Shown here piece after piece: positions 35,207 to 44,869 of a stretch of 64,000 nucleotides of DNA (position 1 is the stretch's first letter; each line of letters opens with the position of its first letter). The notes beneath the pieces are model-generated. The model was not told where the DNA came from, did no database searches, and worked only from the letters and a program-made list of their open reading frames with translations. Source of the DNA: Myxococcales bacterium. GTDB taxonomy: Bacteria > Myxococcota_A > Polyangia > Polyangiales > Polyangiaceae. The stretch covers positions 310,001-374,000 of the forward strand of contig JADJCA010000013.1 of assembly GCA_016703425.1 (NCBI GenBank). Direction: 5' to 3'. Position numbers and translations under genes: made by a program.

Positions 35207-36478
35207 TCATTCCGCCACGAGGAGGGTGGGAGAGGCAGGCAAGCGCGCGAGATCAAAGCGCACGAGCTCGGCCCAGGCCGTGCCTGCGATGCTGGACTTC
35301 GTGTCGAATAGAAACGGAATATCGAGGGTGAAGGTGGGCAGAGCTCCCCCTCTGCGAAGCGGCTCGAGGCCCTCCAGCAAAGCTCGGGCCCGCTCCGGTC
35401 GACCCGTGCGGAGTGCAGCAAACGCTACCCCCGCCGTGCCCTCCGGCCATACGGCAGCGAGGCTCTCCCAACGCTCCGTTTGGAGCGAAGCCGCGTAGCG
35501 CGCGCGAAGGACGGCGCTCTCCAGGATGATTCCGTTCGCGTAGGGTCGATGCCCGACGGCGCGCGACTTCGGATCGTTAGCGAGATAGCGCGCGTCGGAC
35601 ACCGCGTAGGACGTGTCCGCGCGCGCGCGGTCACCCAAGGCCGCGAAGAATGCCGCTCCCCAAGACGCGCAGTCGAGCGGCAGCGCTCCGTCGACACCGT
35701 CCTTGCTCACGCCGCCCACGAGCTGCCCGCGCTCGGCCGCAAACATGCGCGACCCGAGAGCGTCGGCGATTCGGTCGGCGGCAAGCCGATAGCGTGCGTC
35801 GCCGCTGACCCGCGCGAAGCGGCGCAAGAAGAAGAACGCGTCGATGTTGTGTTCGGTCGACGCGAAGACAACGTCGCCGGGAACGAAGGTCTCGACGACA
35901 CGGCCGCGACGCACCTCGTAGCGAAACGAGCCGCTCCCACCCATCACGAGGCCGTCGCGAGGGTCTCCTGCCTTGTTGACTTGGTGCAACAGCAAAAACC
36001 CCGCCGCACGATGCGCGAGGTTCGCGATGGCGTCGCGGTGGCCGCCGGCGGCCCCCCCATCGAGGACCTCGGCGGCCGCATAGCCAACCCACGCGATGGC
36101 GCCGCTTCGCACGTAGTGCGGCGCGGCGCGGCCTTCTGCGGGGACAAGTGAAAACGGGAGGCTCCCGTCTTCCCGCTGCAGCGCCGCGAGACCGACGAGC
36201 AAGCGAGCCGCTTCATCGAGGCGCCCGCTCCGAAGCATCACCAAGGCCACGAGGGCGCTGTCGTAGATGGCCACGCGGCCGTTGTCGAGATCGGTCACGG
36301 CGAGTAGACCGGGGCCGCTGGCGGGCCACGGGATCAGGCGACTCGCGAGAAAGGAAAGCGCCCCGCCGCCTTCGAGCGCGCGGGCTCCCGCGGTGACGTC
36401 GCGCGGCGGTCCGCCACAACCGGTGACCAAGAGCGTGAGGAGCAGCGATGCGGACGCGAACCGCGCGGCGCGTCGCAC
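35207..36478 (-). CDS. Lipoprotein with six-hairpin-glycosidase-like fold
   Basis: A 423-residue protein with lipoprotein signal LLLTLLVTGCGGPP (Cys21). The mature part shows a series of helix pairs characteristic of an alpha/alpha barrel: YDSALVALVMLRSGRLDEAARLL, GAIAWVGYAAAEVLDGG, STEHNIDAFFFLRRFARVSGDARYRLAADRI and YANGIILESAVLRARYA. Acidic residues in TDLDNGRVAIYDSAL, STEHNID and LDCASW are in positions where six-hairpin glycosidases have catalytic or substrate-binding acids. The gene starts two bases after the HEAT-repeat gene and belongs to the GT2 two-component operon, so polysaccharide trimming is a fair guess. The specific family cannot be assigned. Confidence 0.72.
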   Translation of the reverse strand: MRRAARFASASLLLTLLVTGCGGPPRDVTAGARALEGGGALSFLASRLIPWPASGPGLLAVTDLDNGRVAIYDSALVALVMLRSGRLDEAARLLVGLAALQREDGSLPFSLVPAEGRAAPHYVRSGAIAWVGYAAAEVLDGGAAGGHRDAIANLAHRAAGFLLLHQVNKAGDPRDGLVMGGSGSFRYEVRRGRVVETFVPGDVVFASTEHNIDAFFFLRRFARVSGDARYRLAADRIADALGSRMFAAERGQLVGGVSKDGVDGALPLDCASWGAAFFAALGDRARADTSYAVSDARYLANDPKSRAVGHRPYANGIILESAVLRARYAASLQTERWESLAAVWPEGTAGVAFAALRTGRPERARALLEGLEPLRRGGALPTFTLDIPFLFDTKSSIAGTAWAELVRFDLARLPASPTLLVAE

Positions 36479-36480
36479 CG

Positions 36481-39400
36481 TCAGCCGACCGTTCGGAGCA
36501 TGGATCGCCTCGCCGCGTCGCGAACCGACGCCTCTGGGTCGGTCAACAGGTCCGTGATGCGGGCGCGGATGGCCTCGTCGTCGCTGCTGGCGAGCGCTCG
36601 GACGGCGGCGACGCGGACCTCCGGTGACGGGTCGCGAAGCGCGGGCAAGAGCAGCGAGCCGCGGCCGCCAGCGCCCAAGGCACCGATGGCGAGAACGACA
36701 GCGCGACGCTCGTCGACGCCCCCGCTGGAGGTCAGTCGCGCCGCGAGCACCTCGGAGATCTCCCTGGCGCGCGCGTCCTGACGAATCGCCAAGCGAGTGT
36801 CGAGGGCGGTCTTCGCGAAGAGCTTCGCAAAGATCATGACACCGTCGCCGTCGGGGCTCGCGGCTAGCGAGGCCAAGGCGGCGCCCCTCACCTCGGCGGC
36901 CGCGTCGGAGGTCATCTCAGCGAGCGCGTCGTGGGCGAGCGCGGCGGTCGAGCCCGTCACGCTCGCCAAGAGTGTGGCGGCACGACTTCGAACCTTCGTC
37001 GACGGATCTTGCCGGAAGTGCGCCGACGCATCGAGGAACTCCTCTCGCTTCGAGAGCACCTCGAGGACCGAGAGGCGAACGCCCTCGTCGGGATCGGTGG
37101 CGAGACCACGGAGCGATTCGCCAACGTCCGCCATGGGGAGCACACCGAGCGCGCGCGTGGCCTCGGCGCGGACGAGGGCAGACTGCGAGCGGAGGAGCTC
37201 GCGCAAGAGCGACGCCGTCTCCGGCGACGCGAGGAGGCCGAGCACGCGCACACAAGGCACGAGCAACATCGGCACGTCGATGCCCATCATCCAATCGACG
37301 AAGGCCATGGGATCGTCGCGGAAGCGCACTGCGAGCGTCTCCTCCACGAGCCCTTGCGCCGACGCCTCACCGCCACCAAGCCGCTTGAGCAACGCTTGCG
37401 TGACCTCCGGCTCGCGGCGACCCATGAGGCCGCGCACGCTCGCTTCCGCCACCCTTGTGTTGGGGTCCGAGATGGACCGCACGAAGGCTCGTCGGACCGC
37501 GGCCACATCGGCGTGCGGCTGGAGCGCGTCGGCGGCGGCGAGGCGGACCCCTTCGTCGGGGTCGGCCGTAACAGCGTCGCCCAACACCTCGTAGGCGCGC
37601 TCCACGCGAAGACGCGCGAGGGCCCGCACCGCGAGGCGTCGAGCGCTGACGTCGAGGCTCGACCGCAAGAGGCCCTCGTACTTCTCGACGAGCCCCCTCT
37701 GATCAACGTCGCGCACGACGTCGGCACCAGGGTCATCGAGCCCGACGGCGGAGAAAAACGCCGCCCGCACGACCGGATCCTCCTTCGCGAGAAAGCGCGT
37801 CGCCGCGTCGAGCGCCTGCGGGCGCGTCACCGCGTCGAGGACCATGCCCGTAGCCTGCTCCGTCCCCACAAGCGCGAGAGCGACCATCCGCGCCGCCGAA
37901 TCGACGTCTTTGGCGGAAAGAATGACCTCCTCCGCCTCGTGGCGCGCCGCTCGCGCCAGCGAGACGAGCGCGCGATTGCGCACGAACGGGTCGGGGTCGG
38001 CGAGGCGGCGCGTCAGCGTCGGCACTACGCGGGCATCGCCAGCGCCACCGGCGCGACCCAAGGCATTGACGACGGCCGCTCGCACGCGTCCGTCGGGATC
38101 GTCGGCGGCGACTACGAGCACCGCCAGCGAGTCGAGTGTCTCGATCTTCGCGAGGGCGCCGGCGGCGCTCGCGCGGAGCGGCGCGCTCGGGTCTCGGAGG
38201 AACCGCGCAAGGACCGGCACGGCTCGCGGATCGAGCGTCTTTCCGAGCGTCCACGCGACACCGAGCCGCACGTCGAGGGACGTGCTCTTTTCGAGCTCGT
38301 CAAGGCGCGCGAAGAGCAGATCGCGGGCTCCGCGCGAGAGCGCCTCGGCGATCCTCTCGCGCACGTCGAGCGGCGCACCGGTCAGCGCCTTCATGAGCCC
38401 TTCGAAGGCCTCGGGGCTCACCGCAGACCCAAGCGCCGACACGGCCGCCATGCGGACCTCGAGCGACGCGTCGGTCAGGCGCAGGACGAGCGGCTCGACG
38501 ATGACGTGACCCCGCCGGTCGCCAAGGGCGGTGACGGCGCGCAGACGCACCACGTCGCTCGGATCGCTGCTCGCACGAACGAGCAGCGGGTCAACCTCCT
38601 CAGACAGCACTCGCGCCGAAAGAATGATGACGTGAAGGCGCACCGGCACCGTGCCCGTGTCGTAGGCGGCGGCGATGGCCGCCACGTGCGTCGCCAACGA
38701 CTCGGGCGGGTAGTTCGTCAGGGCCTCCGCGGCCGCTTCACGCACGGGCTCCTCGGGGTCCGTCAGCCGCTTCACCAGCGTCGAAATGCTCTTGTCGTCT
38801 CGCAGTCGCCCGAGGGCCTCGGCGATCGCCGCGCGAACCGGCCACGACTCGTCATCCATGGCCGAGGCCAAGAGCGGCGCGACACGGACTGCTCCGAGTT
38901 CGCCAGCGGCGCGCGCCGCGAGCGCGCGGACCTCAAACGATGCATGGTGCACATACGATGCGACGCTGTCGACAAGGCCCGCGCGCCCCAACTCCAAGAA
39001 CGACTCGTAGGCGCGCTTCTGCGTCGTCGGGTCCTCCGACTGCAGCCGTTGAATAAGCTGTTCGAGGTGCCCAACGCGCTCCAGGGCGAGGGCGGCGCGA
39101 CGGCGAACTTCGATGTTCGGGTCGCGCAGCGCCGTCTCGAGCGGCGTCGTGTCGAGCGCTCGCATGGTCTCGAAGGCCTCGAGGGCGCGAAGCCGAGTGG
39201 CGTAGTCGGGGTCGGCGAGGGCCGCCACGAGAACGTCGACGGCGCGTTCACCTTCGATCTTCGCCACGGCGCCGGCGGCGTGGGCGCGCACCTGCGGCGC
39301 CGGGTCGCGCAGCGTCGCTCGCACGAGGGGTTGCAGCGCCCGCGCGTCGCCGATGCTGCCGAGCGCCTCGGCGGCGGCCATGCGGAGAAGGTCGTCGCGA

Positions 39401-40119
39401 TCGTTCAGGCGCGCCACGAGAGGATCGGTTGCGCGCCCATCGGCGATGCGTCCAAGCGCGCGGGCCGCCCAGACGCGAGCCGGCGACGGACCGCCACCGG
39501 TGACGAGCTCAAGGAGCGGCGGCACGGCCAACTCGCCGAAGGCCACGAGCGCCTCGGCGACTGTGCGCGAGGCCTTTCCGTCAGTGTCGCTCAGCTCGGC
39601 CACCAAGAGCGGGATGGCGCTCTGGTCGCGGAGCTTCGCGAGGGCCGTGGCGGCGGCGACCTTCACCGAGTCCTCGTCCTCGTGGGGATCACGCAGCGCC
39701 GCCACGAGGGCGGGCACGGCGGCCGGAGCCGCGGCGGCACCGAGCGTCTCCGCCGCGTGCGTGCGCTCGCTCCACTTGCGCGCATCGCGGAGGAGCTTCG
39801 CGTATTGCTCGACCAGCCCGAGATCCACGAACAGCCTCTGCCCGAGCGCCCTCGTGGCCGCGTCTTCGTGATGAATGAGCTGAAGGACGACGCGCTGCCC
39901 CGTGATGGGGTCGAAGCGGGCCTTGAGCTCCGCCGCGAGATCTTCCGGAAGACGGTCGGCGTCGGCAGCGAGGAGCTTGCGGGCCGCCTCGACCTTCGCC
40001 AAGGCGCGCTTCGTACCGCGCCGGCGCAGCGCCTCGCGCGAGAGGATCCAGAGCGTCGGCGCGAGCGCGAGCGCCACGAGCAGCGCCGTCAGGATCTGCG
40101 CGACGCCAACGGGCTTCAT
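36481..40119 (-). CDS. Membrane-anchored giant HEAT/PBS-lyase-repeat protein
   Basis: 1212 residues. A single N-terminal membrane helix (AQILTALLVALALAPTLWIL) precedes a chain of about thirty HEAT-like repeats with the consensus ...VRxxAAxALGxIGDxRAxxPLVxxL (for example DLLRMAAAEALGSIGDARAL, PVRAAIAEALGRLRDDKS, DVVRLRAVTALGDRRGHVIV). Such repeats form a superhelical protein scaffold; they are called PBS lyase HEAT repeats from their first example and need not be lyases. It overlaps the response regulator gene by four bases (ATGA) and is followed two bases later by the lipoprotein. A scaffold or effector role for the exopolysaccharide system is inference. Confidence 0.9.
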   Translation of the reverse strand: MKPVGVAQILTALLVALALAPTLWILSREALRRRGTKRALAKVEAARKLLAADADRLPEDLAAELKARFDPITGQRVVLQLIHHEDAATRALGQRLFVDLGLVEQYAKLLRDARKWSERTHAAETLGAAAAPAAVPALVAALRDPHEDEDSVKVAAATALAKLRDQSAIPLLVAELSDTDGKASRTVAEALVAFGELAVPPLLELVTGGGPSPARVWAARALGRIADGRATDPLVARLNDRDDLLRMAAAEALGSIGDARALQPLVRATLRDPAPQVRAHAAGAVAKIEGERAVDVLVAALADPDYATRLRALEAFETMRALDTTPLETALRDPNIEVRRRAALALERVGHLEQLIQRLQSEDPTTQKRAYESFLELGRAGLVDSVASYVHHASFEVRALAARAAGELGAVRVAPLLASAMDDESWPVRAAIAEALGRLRDDKSISTLVKRLTDPEEPVREAAAEALTNYPPESLATHVAAIAAAYDTGTVPVRLHVIILSARVLSEEVDPLLVRASSDPSDVVRLRAVTALGDRRGHVIVEPLVLRLTDASLEVRMAAVSALGSAVSPEAFEGLMKALTGAPLDVRERIAEALSRGARDLLFARLDELEKSTSLDVRLGVAWTLGKTLDPRAVPVLARFLRDPSAPLRASAAGALAKIETLDSLAVLVVAADDPDGRVRAAVVNALGRAGGAGDARVVPTLTRRLADPDPFVRNRALVSLARAARHEAEEVILSAKDVDSAARMVALALVGTEQATGMVLDAVTRPQALDAATRFLAKEDPVVRAAFFSAVGLDDPGADVVRDVDQRGLVEKYEGLLRSSLDVSARRLAVRALARLRVERAYEVLGDAVTADPDEGVRLAAADALQPHADVAAVRRAFVRSISDPNTRVAEASVRGLMGRREPEVTQALLKRLGGGEASAQGLVEETLAVRFRDDPMAFVDWMMGIDVPMLLVPCVRVLGLLASPETASLLRELLRSQSALVRAEATRALGVLPMADVGESLRGLATDPDEGVRLSVLEVLSKREEFLDASAHFRQDPSTKVRSRAATLLASVTGSTAALAHDALAEMTSDAAAEVRGAALASLAASPDGDGVMIFAKLFAKTALDTRLAIRQDARAREISEVLAARLTSSGGVDERRAVVLAIGALGAGGRGSLLLPALRDPSPEVRVAAVRALASSDDEAIRARITDLLTDPEASVRDAARRSMLRTVG

Positions 40120-40490
40120 GGCTGTTCGAGGAGCGCCGTCACCTTCTGGATGACGGTCGCCGGATCGATCGGCTTGTTGAGGAACGCGTCGGCGCCAGAC
40201 TGCATGGCCCAGAAGCGGTCGGCGGGGTCAGTCTTCGCCGTGAGGATGATGACCGGGATGTTCTTGTCGATCCGCTTAATGGCGCGGCACGCCTGGTAGC
40301 CGTTCAGCTCCGGCATCGTCACGTCGAGCACGACGATGTCGGGCCTGTCGCGTTCGACGCACGCGATGGCCAGCTCGCCATTTTGCGCAATGGTGGTGCG
40401 ATGACCGAGCGCCTTGAGGCGCACCTCGAGGATCTCCAGACCCATGGGGTTGTCGTCGACGAGCAGGACGTGCGCGCTGGCTTTGCTCAC
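40116..40490 (-). CDS. Single-domain response regulator (CheY-like)
   Basis: 124 residues starting at GTG 40490 (VSKASAHVLLVDDN). The acidic pocket is in LLVDDN, the phospho-acceptor aspartate in DIVVLDVTMPELNG (Asp56), the Thr and Lys in VIILTAKTDP and FLNKPID, so all receiver residues are present. There is no output domain, so it must act by protein-protein contact. The start overlaps the histidine kinase stop (GTGA) and its stop overlaps the HEAT protein start (ATGA), a coupling that implies the HEAT protein could be its partner. Confidence 0.9.
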   Translation of the reverse strand: MSKASAHVLLVDDNPMGLEILEVRLKALGHRTTIAQNGELAIACVERDRPDIVVLDVTMPELNGYQACRAIKRIDKNIPVIILTAKTDPADRFWAMQSGADAFLNKPIDPATVIQKVTALLEQP

Positions 40491-41881
40491 CGACCGCCCC
40501 CGCGACTGGTCGGCCCGGAGGCGTCGTCGGCGGCTTCCCGCAGCGCCGTCTCGGTGACACGGAAGCCGGTCCGGGGGATCGCGACAACGGTCCTGCAATC
40601 GCCGATGAGCTCGACGAGCTTCGCGCCGTCGGCTTCGACCTCCTCGACGCCCCACACCTCGAGCGCCGCGACCAGCCGCTGCGCCGCGGCTGCGTCGTCG
40701 ACGAAGAGGACCCCTTGCTCCCTGCGCCGGCGCAGGTCGAGCGGCAAGGTGACGACGAAGGACGCGCCACCCAACTGGGAATCGCGGACGACAACGTTGC
40801 CGCCGTGGAGCTGGACGACGTCGCGACAGACCGCGAGACCTACGCCTGTGCCTGGCACGTGCGAGTGCGCCGCGACGCGATACCCGCGCTCGAACACCTT
40901 CTCGCGCTCGGCTTCCTCGATGCCGGGCCCCGAGTCGTTGACGACGATGCGGGCGCACCGTCGGCCTTGAACGCCGGGCCCTTCACCGGTGGCGACATCG
41001 ACGAGTACGGCCACCGCGCCCCCCTCCGGGGTGAACTTGATGGCGTTGACGACGAGGTTCGTGACGAGCTGCTTGAGTTGAGTTGGATCACCCCAGATGT
41101 AGCGAGGGCCGGCGGCCTCGATGCTGAAGCGAATGGATCGATCGGCGGCGAGGCTCTCGAAGAGGCCCGCGGTCTTCTGCACCAGCGCGGCAAGATCGAA
41201 GCGATGCCGGCGGCGCGCCAGCCGGCGGACCGAGGGGGGGGGCGCATCGGGGACGTCGGCTTGCGCGCGCGCGGTGCCGGAGAATCGCTCTAGCAGCGTC
41301 GTGAGCCCTTGTATGGCCGAAAGGATTTGCGCGACGTGCGTCGCCTGTGGCGGCGTGAGATCGCCAGCGAATCCATCGCGCATGTTGGCCGCGTAGCCCA
41401 GCGCCACACCGCAAAGTGCGCCGGCGTCGTGAGCGGCCGTCTGCGCGTCGCGAACCATGGCACCGAGTCGCTTCCCGAGGACCTCGGCGCGCTCCATGTG
41501 AAAGCCCACATCCGAGTGCCGCGCCCGCGACAGGGCCTCGTCGATGCGCAGGGCGAGCTGACCGTCATCGCTCGAGAGCTCAACCATCGACACGGGGCCG
41601 AGGAGCGCACACCGAAACGCCGGCAGGCCCGCGTCAACGAGCGCGACGGCCGGCGTCAGGCGCCGCGACGACGCGTGAAAGGCCGAAGCGAACGCCGCGA
41701 ACAGCTCGGGGCTCGTTCCGACGTCAAGGACGAGCGCGTCGACGCCGGAATCGAGCTCGGGCGCCAAATCGGCCACGGGCACCTCGCGGACCGTGGCACC
41801 GACGGCCAAAAGCAAGTCGGCGGCGCGACGGTCGACGCCCGGCGCCATGACGACGAGAACGATGCTCCCGGCGAGGCTCAT
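40487..41881 (-). CDS. Sensor histidine kinase with degenerate receiver-like domains
   Basis: 464 residues from ATG 41881 (ATGA overlap with the GT2 stop). The first 110 residues resemble a receiver-like Rossmann fold without the acidic pocket (SIVLVVMAPGVDRRAADLLL). A dimerisation helix around 165-230 carries TAAHDAGALCGVAL; its His is a candidate phospho-acceptor, though the usual H-E/D-L-R-x-P motif is not clear. The ATPase domain follows with N box LVTNLVVNAIKFTPEGG, G1 NDSGPGIEEAEREKVFERGYR, and G2 GTGVGLAVCRDVVQLHGG. A second degenerate receiver-like tail follows (VLFVDDAAAAQRLVAALE). No membrane segments are obvious, so it is probably cytosolic. Confidence 0.85.
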   Translation of the reverse strand: MSLAGSIVLVVMAPGVDRRAADLLLAVGATVREVPVADLAPELDSGVDALVLDVGTSPELFAAFASAFHASSRRLTPAVALVDAGLPAFRCALLGPVSMVELSSDDGQLALRIDEALSRARHSDVGFHMERAEVLGKRLGAMVRDAQTAAHDAGALCGVALGYAANMRDGFAGDLTPPQATHVAQILSAIQGLTTLLERFSGTARAQADVPDAPPPSVRRLARRRHRFDLAALVQKTAGLFESLAADRSIRFSIEAAGPRYIWGDPTQLKQLVTNLVVNAIKFTPEGGAVAVLVDVATGEGPGVQGRRCARIVVNDSGPGIEEAEREKVFERGYRVAAHSHVPGTGVGLAVCRDVVQLHGGNVVVRDSQLGGASFVVTLPLDLRRRREQGVLFVDDAAAAQRLVAALEVWGVEEVEADGAKLVELIGDCRTVVAIPRTGFRVTETALREAADDASGPTSRGGGR

Positions 41882-43392
41882 GTCGCCCTCGGCGCAAAGC
41901 CCTTGCGGGCAAATTTGTCCCAGCCTTGCTTGCCCTTCATGAAGTCCCAGAGCCCTTTGAGTTGCCACGCCACCAGGTACTGGCGGTAGCCGAGGTTCGA
42001 GATGAAGCCGGCAAACAAGAGCACGACGATGTCCCTCAGGCGGCCGTAGCGAAAGAGCGTCATTCCCTCGGCATCGGTCTTCGTGCCGCGCGAAGACATC
42101 ACGCAGAGAAGCACCGAGAGTGAGCTCAGCGCGAGGTTCACGGCGGCCGCGAGGCCAATGAAGGTGAGGAGGGCCGTGCCTGAGAGGACGCCGAGGGCCA
42201 GCGTCATCAGGAGAATGATGTAGCCGGCACACTCGATGATCGGCGCCGCAGCCTCGAAGACGAGCTGGTACGGGAGCGAGAAGAGCCCGATCTGCTTGAA
42301 GCGCGGGTTGAACATCATGCTGCGGTGGTAGCTAAGGACCTCCAAGAGGCCGCGATACCAGCGCGAGCGCTGCTTGCCGATGTCGCGATAGTTTTCCGGC
42401 GCTTCTGTCCAGGCCGTGGCGAAGGGCAGAATGACCACTTTGCCGGGGATCTTCTTGTCGAGCAGGAAGCGATGAAGGCGGACGACGATCTCCATGTCTT
42501 CGCAGACGGTGTGCACCCCGGCGCCGCAATATTCGATGCCAACCTTGGAGCGCATGGTCTTGGTGAGAAACCCGCCGATGCGAAGCACCAAGTCGCGACG
42601 CATGAGCGCAAAGACGCCGAAGAGCACGAGGAGCGAGCGCAAGGCGGCGAAGGCCACGCGGCCTTGGGCGAAGGACCGCATGTACTCGACGATCTGGAAG
42701 CGTCCGATCCACGTCTTGGGCAAGCGCATCTCGACGACGCGCCCGTTTTCGACCAGCGAGCCGTTCGAAATTCCGACCTGCACCCCCACCGCGACGATGC
42801 CTTCCTTGTCCTCGACGATGGGCCGGGCCGCGAGGAGCAGCGCGTCGGGCGTCAGGAGGCTATCGGCGTCCATGCTCGTGACGTATTCGCCCTGCGCGAC
42901 GTTGATGCAGGCGTTGAGGGCGTCGGCCTTGCCGCCGTTCTCCTTGTCGATGAGCATGAGGCGCCTAAGGCCCGTAGGGAGCGGCCCGCGCACCTCGTAG
43001 AAGCCTCGAATCGGCGCGGTGGCGAGGCGGTCGTCGTAGTCGAGTTCCGTGCGGACGAAGTGAAAGGCCCGGAGCAACTCTTCCACCGTCTTGTCCTTGG
43101 AGCCGTCATTGCAGATGACGATCTCGAAGGACGGGTACCTAAGGCGCAGGAGCGAGCGGATGCTCTCGCAGATCGTGACCTCTTCGTTGTACGCGGGGAC
43201 GAGCAAGGTGATGTGCGGGAGGAAGTGGTCCTTCTCCTTCGCGAGCGCGGGACTCACGTGCTCTTGGGCGAGCACCTCGCCGATGCGCCGGAGGCTCATG
43301 AGGACGAAGGCCATGTTGATGGCGAAGAACACGACGATGTAAGCGAGGACCGCGGCGTCGAGCGCGAAGAGGAGCGTCGTAACGAGCCGCAT
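41878..43392 (-). CDS. Family 2 glycosyltransferase, processive synthase-like, membrane-bound
   Basis: 504 residues from ATG 43392 (MRLVTTLLFALDAAVLAYIVV). An N-terminal membrane helix, then the GT-A domain with VPAYNEEVTICESI, VICNDGSKD, KADALNACINVAQGEYVTSMDADSLL (the DxD), CEDMEIVVRLH and the Q/RxxRW-type motif QRSRWYRGLLEVL. Three to four C-terminal helices follow. All residues needed for a processive synthase such as a poly-N-acetylglucosamine, cellulose or hyaluronan type are present, but the polymer cannot be deduced. It overlaps the histidine kinase by four bases, so the operon pairs a synthase with its own two-component regulators. Confidence 0.9.
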   Translation of the reverse strand: MRLVTTLLFALDAAVLAYIVVFFAINMAFVLMSLRRIGEVLAQEHVSPALAKEKDHFLPHITLLVPAYNEEVTICESIRSLLRLRYPSFEIVICNDGSKDKTVEELLRAFHFVRTELDYDDRLATAPIRGFYEVRGPLPTGLRRLMLIDKENGGKADALNACINVAQGEYVTSMDADSLLTPDALLLAARPIVEDKEGIVAVGVQVGISNGSLVENGRVVEMRLPKTWIGRFQIVEYMRSFAQGRVAFAALRSLLVLFGVFALMRRDLVLRIGGFLTKTMRSKVGIEYCGAGVHTVCEDMEIVVRLHRFLLDKKIPGKVVILPFATAWTEAPENYRDIGKQRSRWYRGLLEVLSYHRSMMFNPRFKQIGLFSLPYQLVFEAAAPIIECAGYIILLMTLALGVLSGTALLTFIGLAAAVNLALSSLSVLLCVMSSRGTKTDAEGMTLFRYGRLRDIVVLLFAGFISNLGYRQYLVAWQLKGLWDFMKGKQGWDKFARKGFAPRAT

Positions 43393-43703
43393 GGGAGGTG
43401 TGCGAGGGTGGCCGGTGCCGTGACCGGTGGCCGAGCAACCCCCGAAATTTACGGCGATTCCGGCGCGGCCGCCAACAATCGGGAGGGGCTCCCGGTAGGG
43501 AACGGACGAGCAGGTAAAATGGCGACCGCGCCCCCCCTTTCCCCCGAAGGGAGTGCCCCCGAGGGCTCGCCGCCAGGCTTTTGGCACGCAAGGGGGCGCG
43601 GCGCGCGCTCACCGAAGCGCTTATATCGGGAGGTCGCCGGCGAGCCTCGGCAGCCTTCGACGTCCGATGGCGGGCGCCGCGACGGGGGCGGTAGAGTGCT
43701 CCG
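43393..43703. other. Divergent intergenic region between GT2 operon and 43704
   Basis: 311 bp with no convincing gene. It must contain the promoter of the GT2 operon (minus) and that of the membrane-anchored protein (plus). An AT-rich GCTTATATCGGG occurs at about 43619-43630. No strong palindrome was seen. Confidence 0.5.
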
Positions 43704-44810
43704 ATGCGGCAGCGCATCCTTCGGATCGCGCTCGTGGTCCTCATCATGGGCGTCGTCTTGTTCGGGCCCCACATCGCCTGGCGACTCTTGCCTGCCCGCA
43801 CGCTGGCCGTTGTCGTCGTCGACAAGACCGTCCCCTTCAAGAAATACAGGGAACACGCAGCCATTCCGTGGCTCTTGCACGCCATGAAGGTGCGGGACAA
43901 AGCTGGCGCGTTTCTCGACCCGGCGCGCGACTACGTCGGCTTCGACCCCGAGAGCAAGAAGGGCCACGACCTCACTGCCGCTCACCTCGACGGCGCCGAC
44001 GCCCTCGTCATCGCCGACACCTACGGCGTCTACGTCGGCGACTACGAGAAGCCTGGCGACATCGCTGCCCTCGAACGTTCGCCAAAGATCTACGGCGGCT
44101 TCACGGGCGAGGAGGCCGCCGCGATCGAGGCCTTCGCCGCGCAAGGTCACCTCATCATCGGCGAGTTCAACACCTTCGCGTCGCCCACCGACGACCGTGT
44201 TCGGGCACGCCTCGAGGACGTCTTCGGTGCACGGTGGACGAAGTGGGTGGGCCGCTACTGGCCCAAGCTCGAAGACGAGAACGAGGTTCCGCGCTGGGTG
44301 GCGCGGGTCTACGAGCGCCTGGAGAAGAAACCCTTCTTGTTCAGGGGCGGCGGCTTCGTGCTCGTGCGCGAGGACGCGGAGATCATCGTGCTCGAGGAGG
44401 GCAAAGACCTGGGCCCGGCAGTGGTGGAGCAGCGACGGACACCCGCCGGCGCCGAACTTGGCTTGCCGGAGCGGGGTGGCTTCTGGTTCTGGATGGACAT
44501 CGTCGAAGCGCGCGGCTCCGAGGTGCTCTTCGAGCACGTGCTCGACGTCACGCCGACGGGCAAAGAGAAGCTCGACGTTCACCGCGTCCCGGCGCGCTTC
44601 CCGGCGCTCGTCCGAAAGAAGAGCGTCTACTACCTTGCCGGCGACTTCGTCGACACCGCCCTCGAGCTCGGTGATCCGGAGCGCGCGGGCCTCCTGCCGT
44701 ACCGGCGCCGCGCCCTCGGTTGGGGCGGCGGCACCTCGTCCGACGAAGCGTTCTTCTGGGGCTTCTACGCGCCCATCGTGACGCAGCTTTTCACGTCACG
44801 ATTGCCTTAG
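43704..44810 (+). CDS. Membrane-anchored protein of unknown function, divergent from GT2
   Basis: 368 residues with an N-terminal membrane helix (ILRIALVVLIMGVVLFGPHIAW) and then a soluble domain that is probably extracytoplasmic. Segments such as ALVIADTYGVYVGDYEKPGD, FTGEEAAAIEAFAAQGHLIIGEFN and SSDEAFFWGFYAPIV suggest a Rossmann-like or carbohydrate-active alpha/beta fold. No cysteine pair or catalytic signature is recognised. It starts 311 bp from the GT2 gene and is divergent, so its product may act on the same polysaccharide, but this is only context. Confidence 0.72.
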   Translation: MRQRILRIALVVLIMGVVLFGPHIAWRLLPARTLAVVVVDKTVPFKKYREHAAIPWLLHAMKVRDKAGAFLDPARDYVGFDPESKKGHDLTAAHLDGADALVIADTYGVYVGDYEKPGDIAALERSPKIYGGFTGEEAAAIEAFAAQGHLIIGEFNTFASPTDDRVRARLEDVFGARWTKWVGRYWPKLEDENEVPRWVARVYERLEKKPFLFRGGGFVLVREDAEIIVLEEGKDLGPAVVEQRRTPAGAELGLPERGGFWFWMDIVEARGSEVLFEHVLDVTPTGKEKLDVHRVPARFPALVRKKSVYYLAGDFVDTALELGDPERAGLLPYRRRALGWGGGTSSDEAFFWGFYAPIVTQLFTSRLP

Positions 44811-44869
44811 CGCGCACTTCTTGGCGCGAGCGCGCTCCCATCGCGGCGTCCCCGTGTGAGCGCACAAGG

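Noticed and set aside
36931..40299. 1122-residue plus-strand reading frame over the HEAT-repeat gene
   Set aside because: Arg/His/Glu-rich composition without domain features; the minus strand carries the regular HEAT pattern and coupled start/stop overlaps.
40487..42232. Long version of the histidine kinase starting at 42232
   Set aside because: The extra 117 residues lie antisense-free but within the GT2 gene and lack domain character; ATG 41881 overlaps the GT2 stop as ATGA, the typical coupling here.
42325..43887. 520-residue plus-strand frame over the GT2 gene
   Set aside because: Antisense artefact; the GT2 motifs are all on the minus strand.
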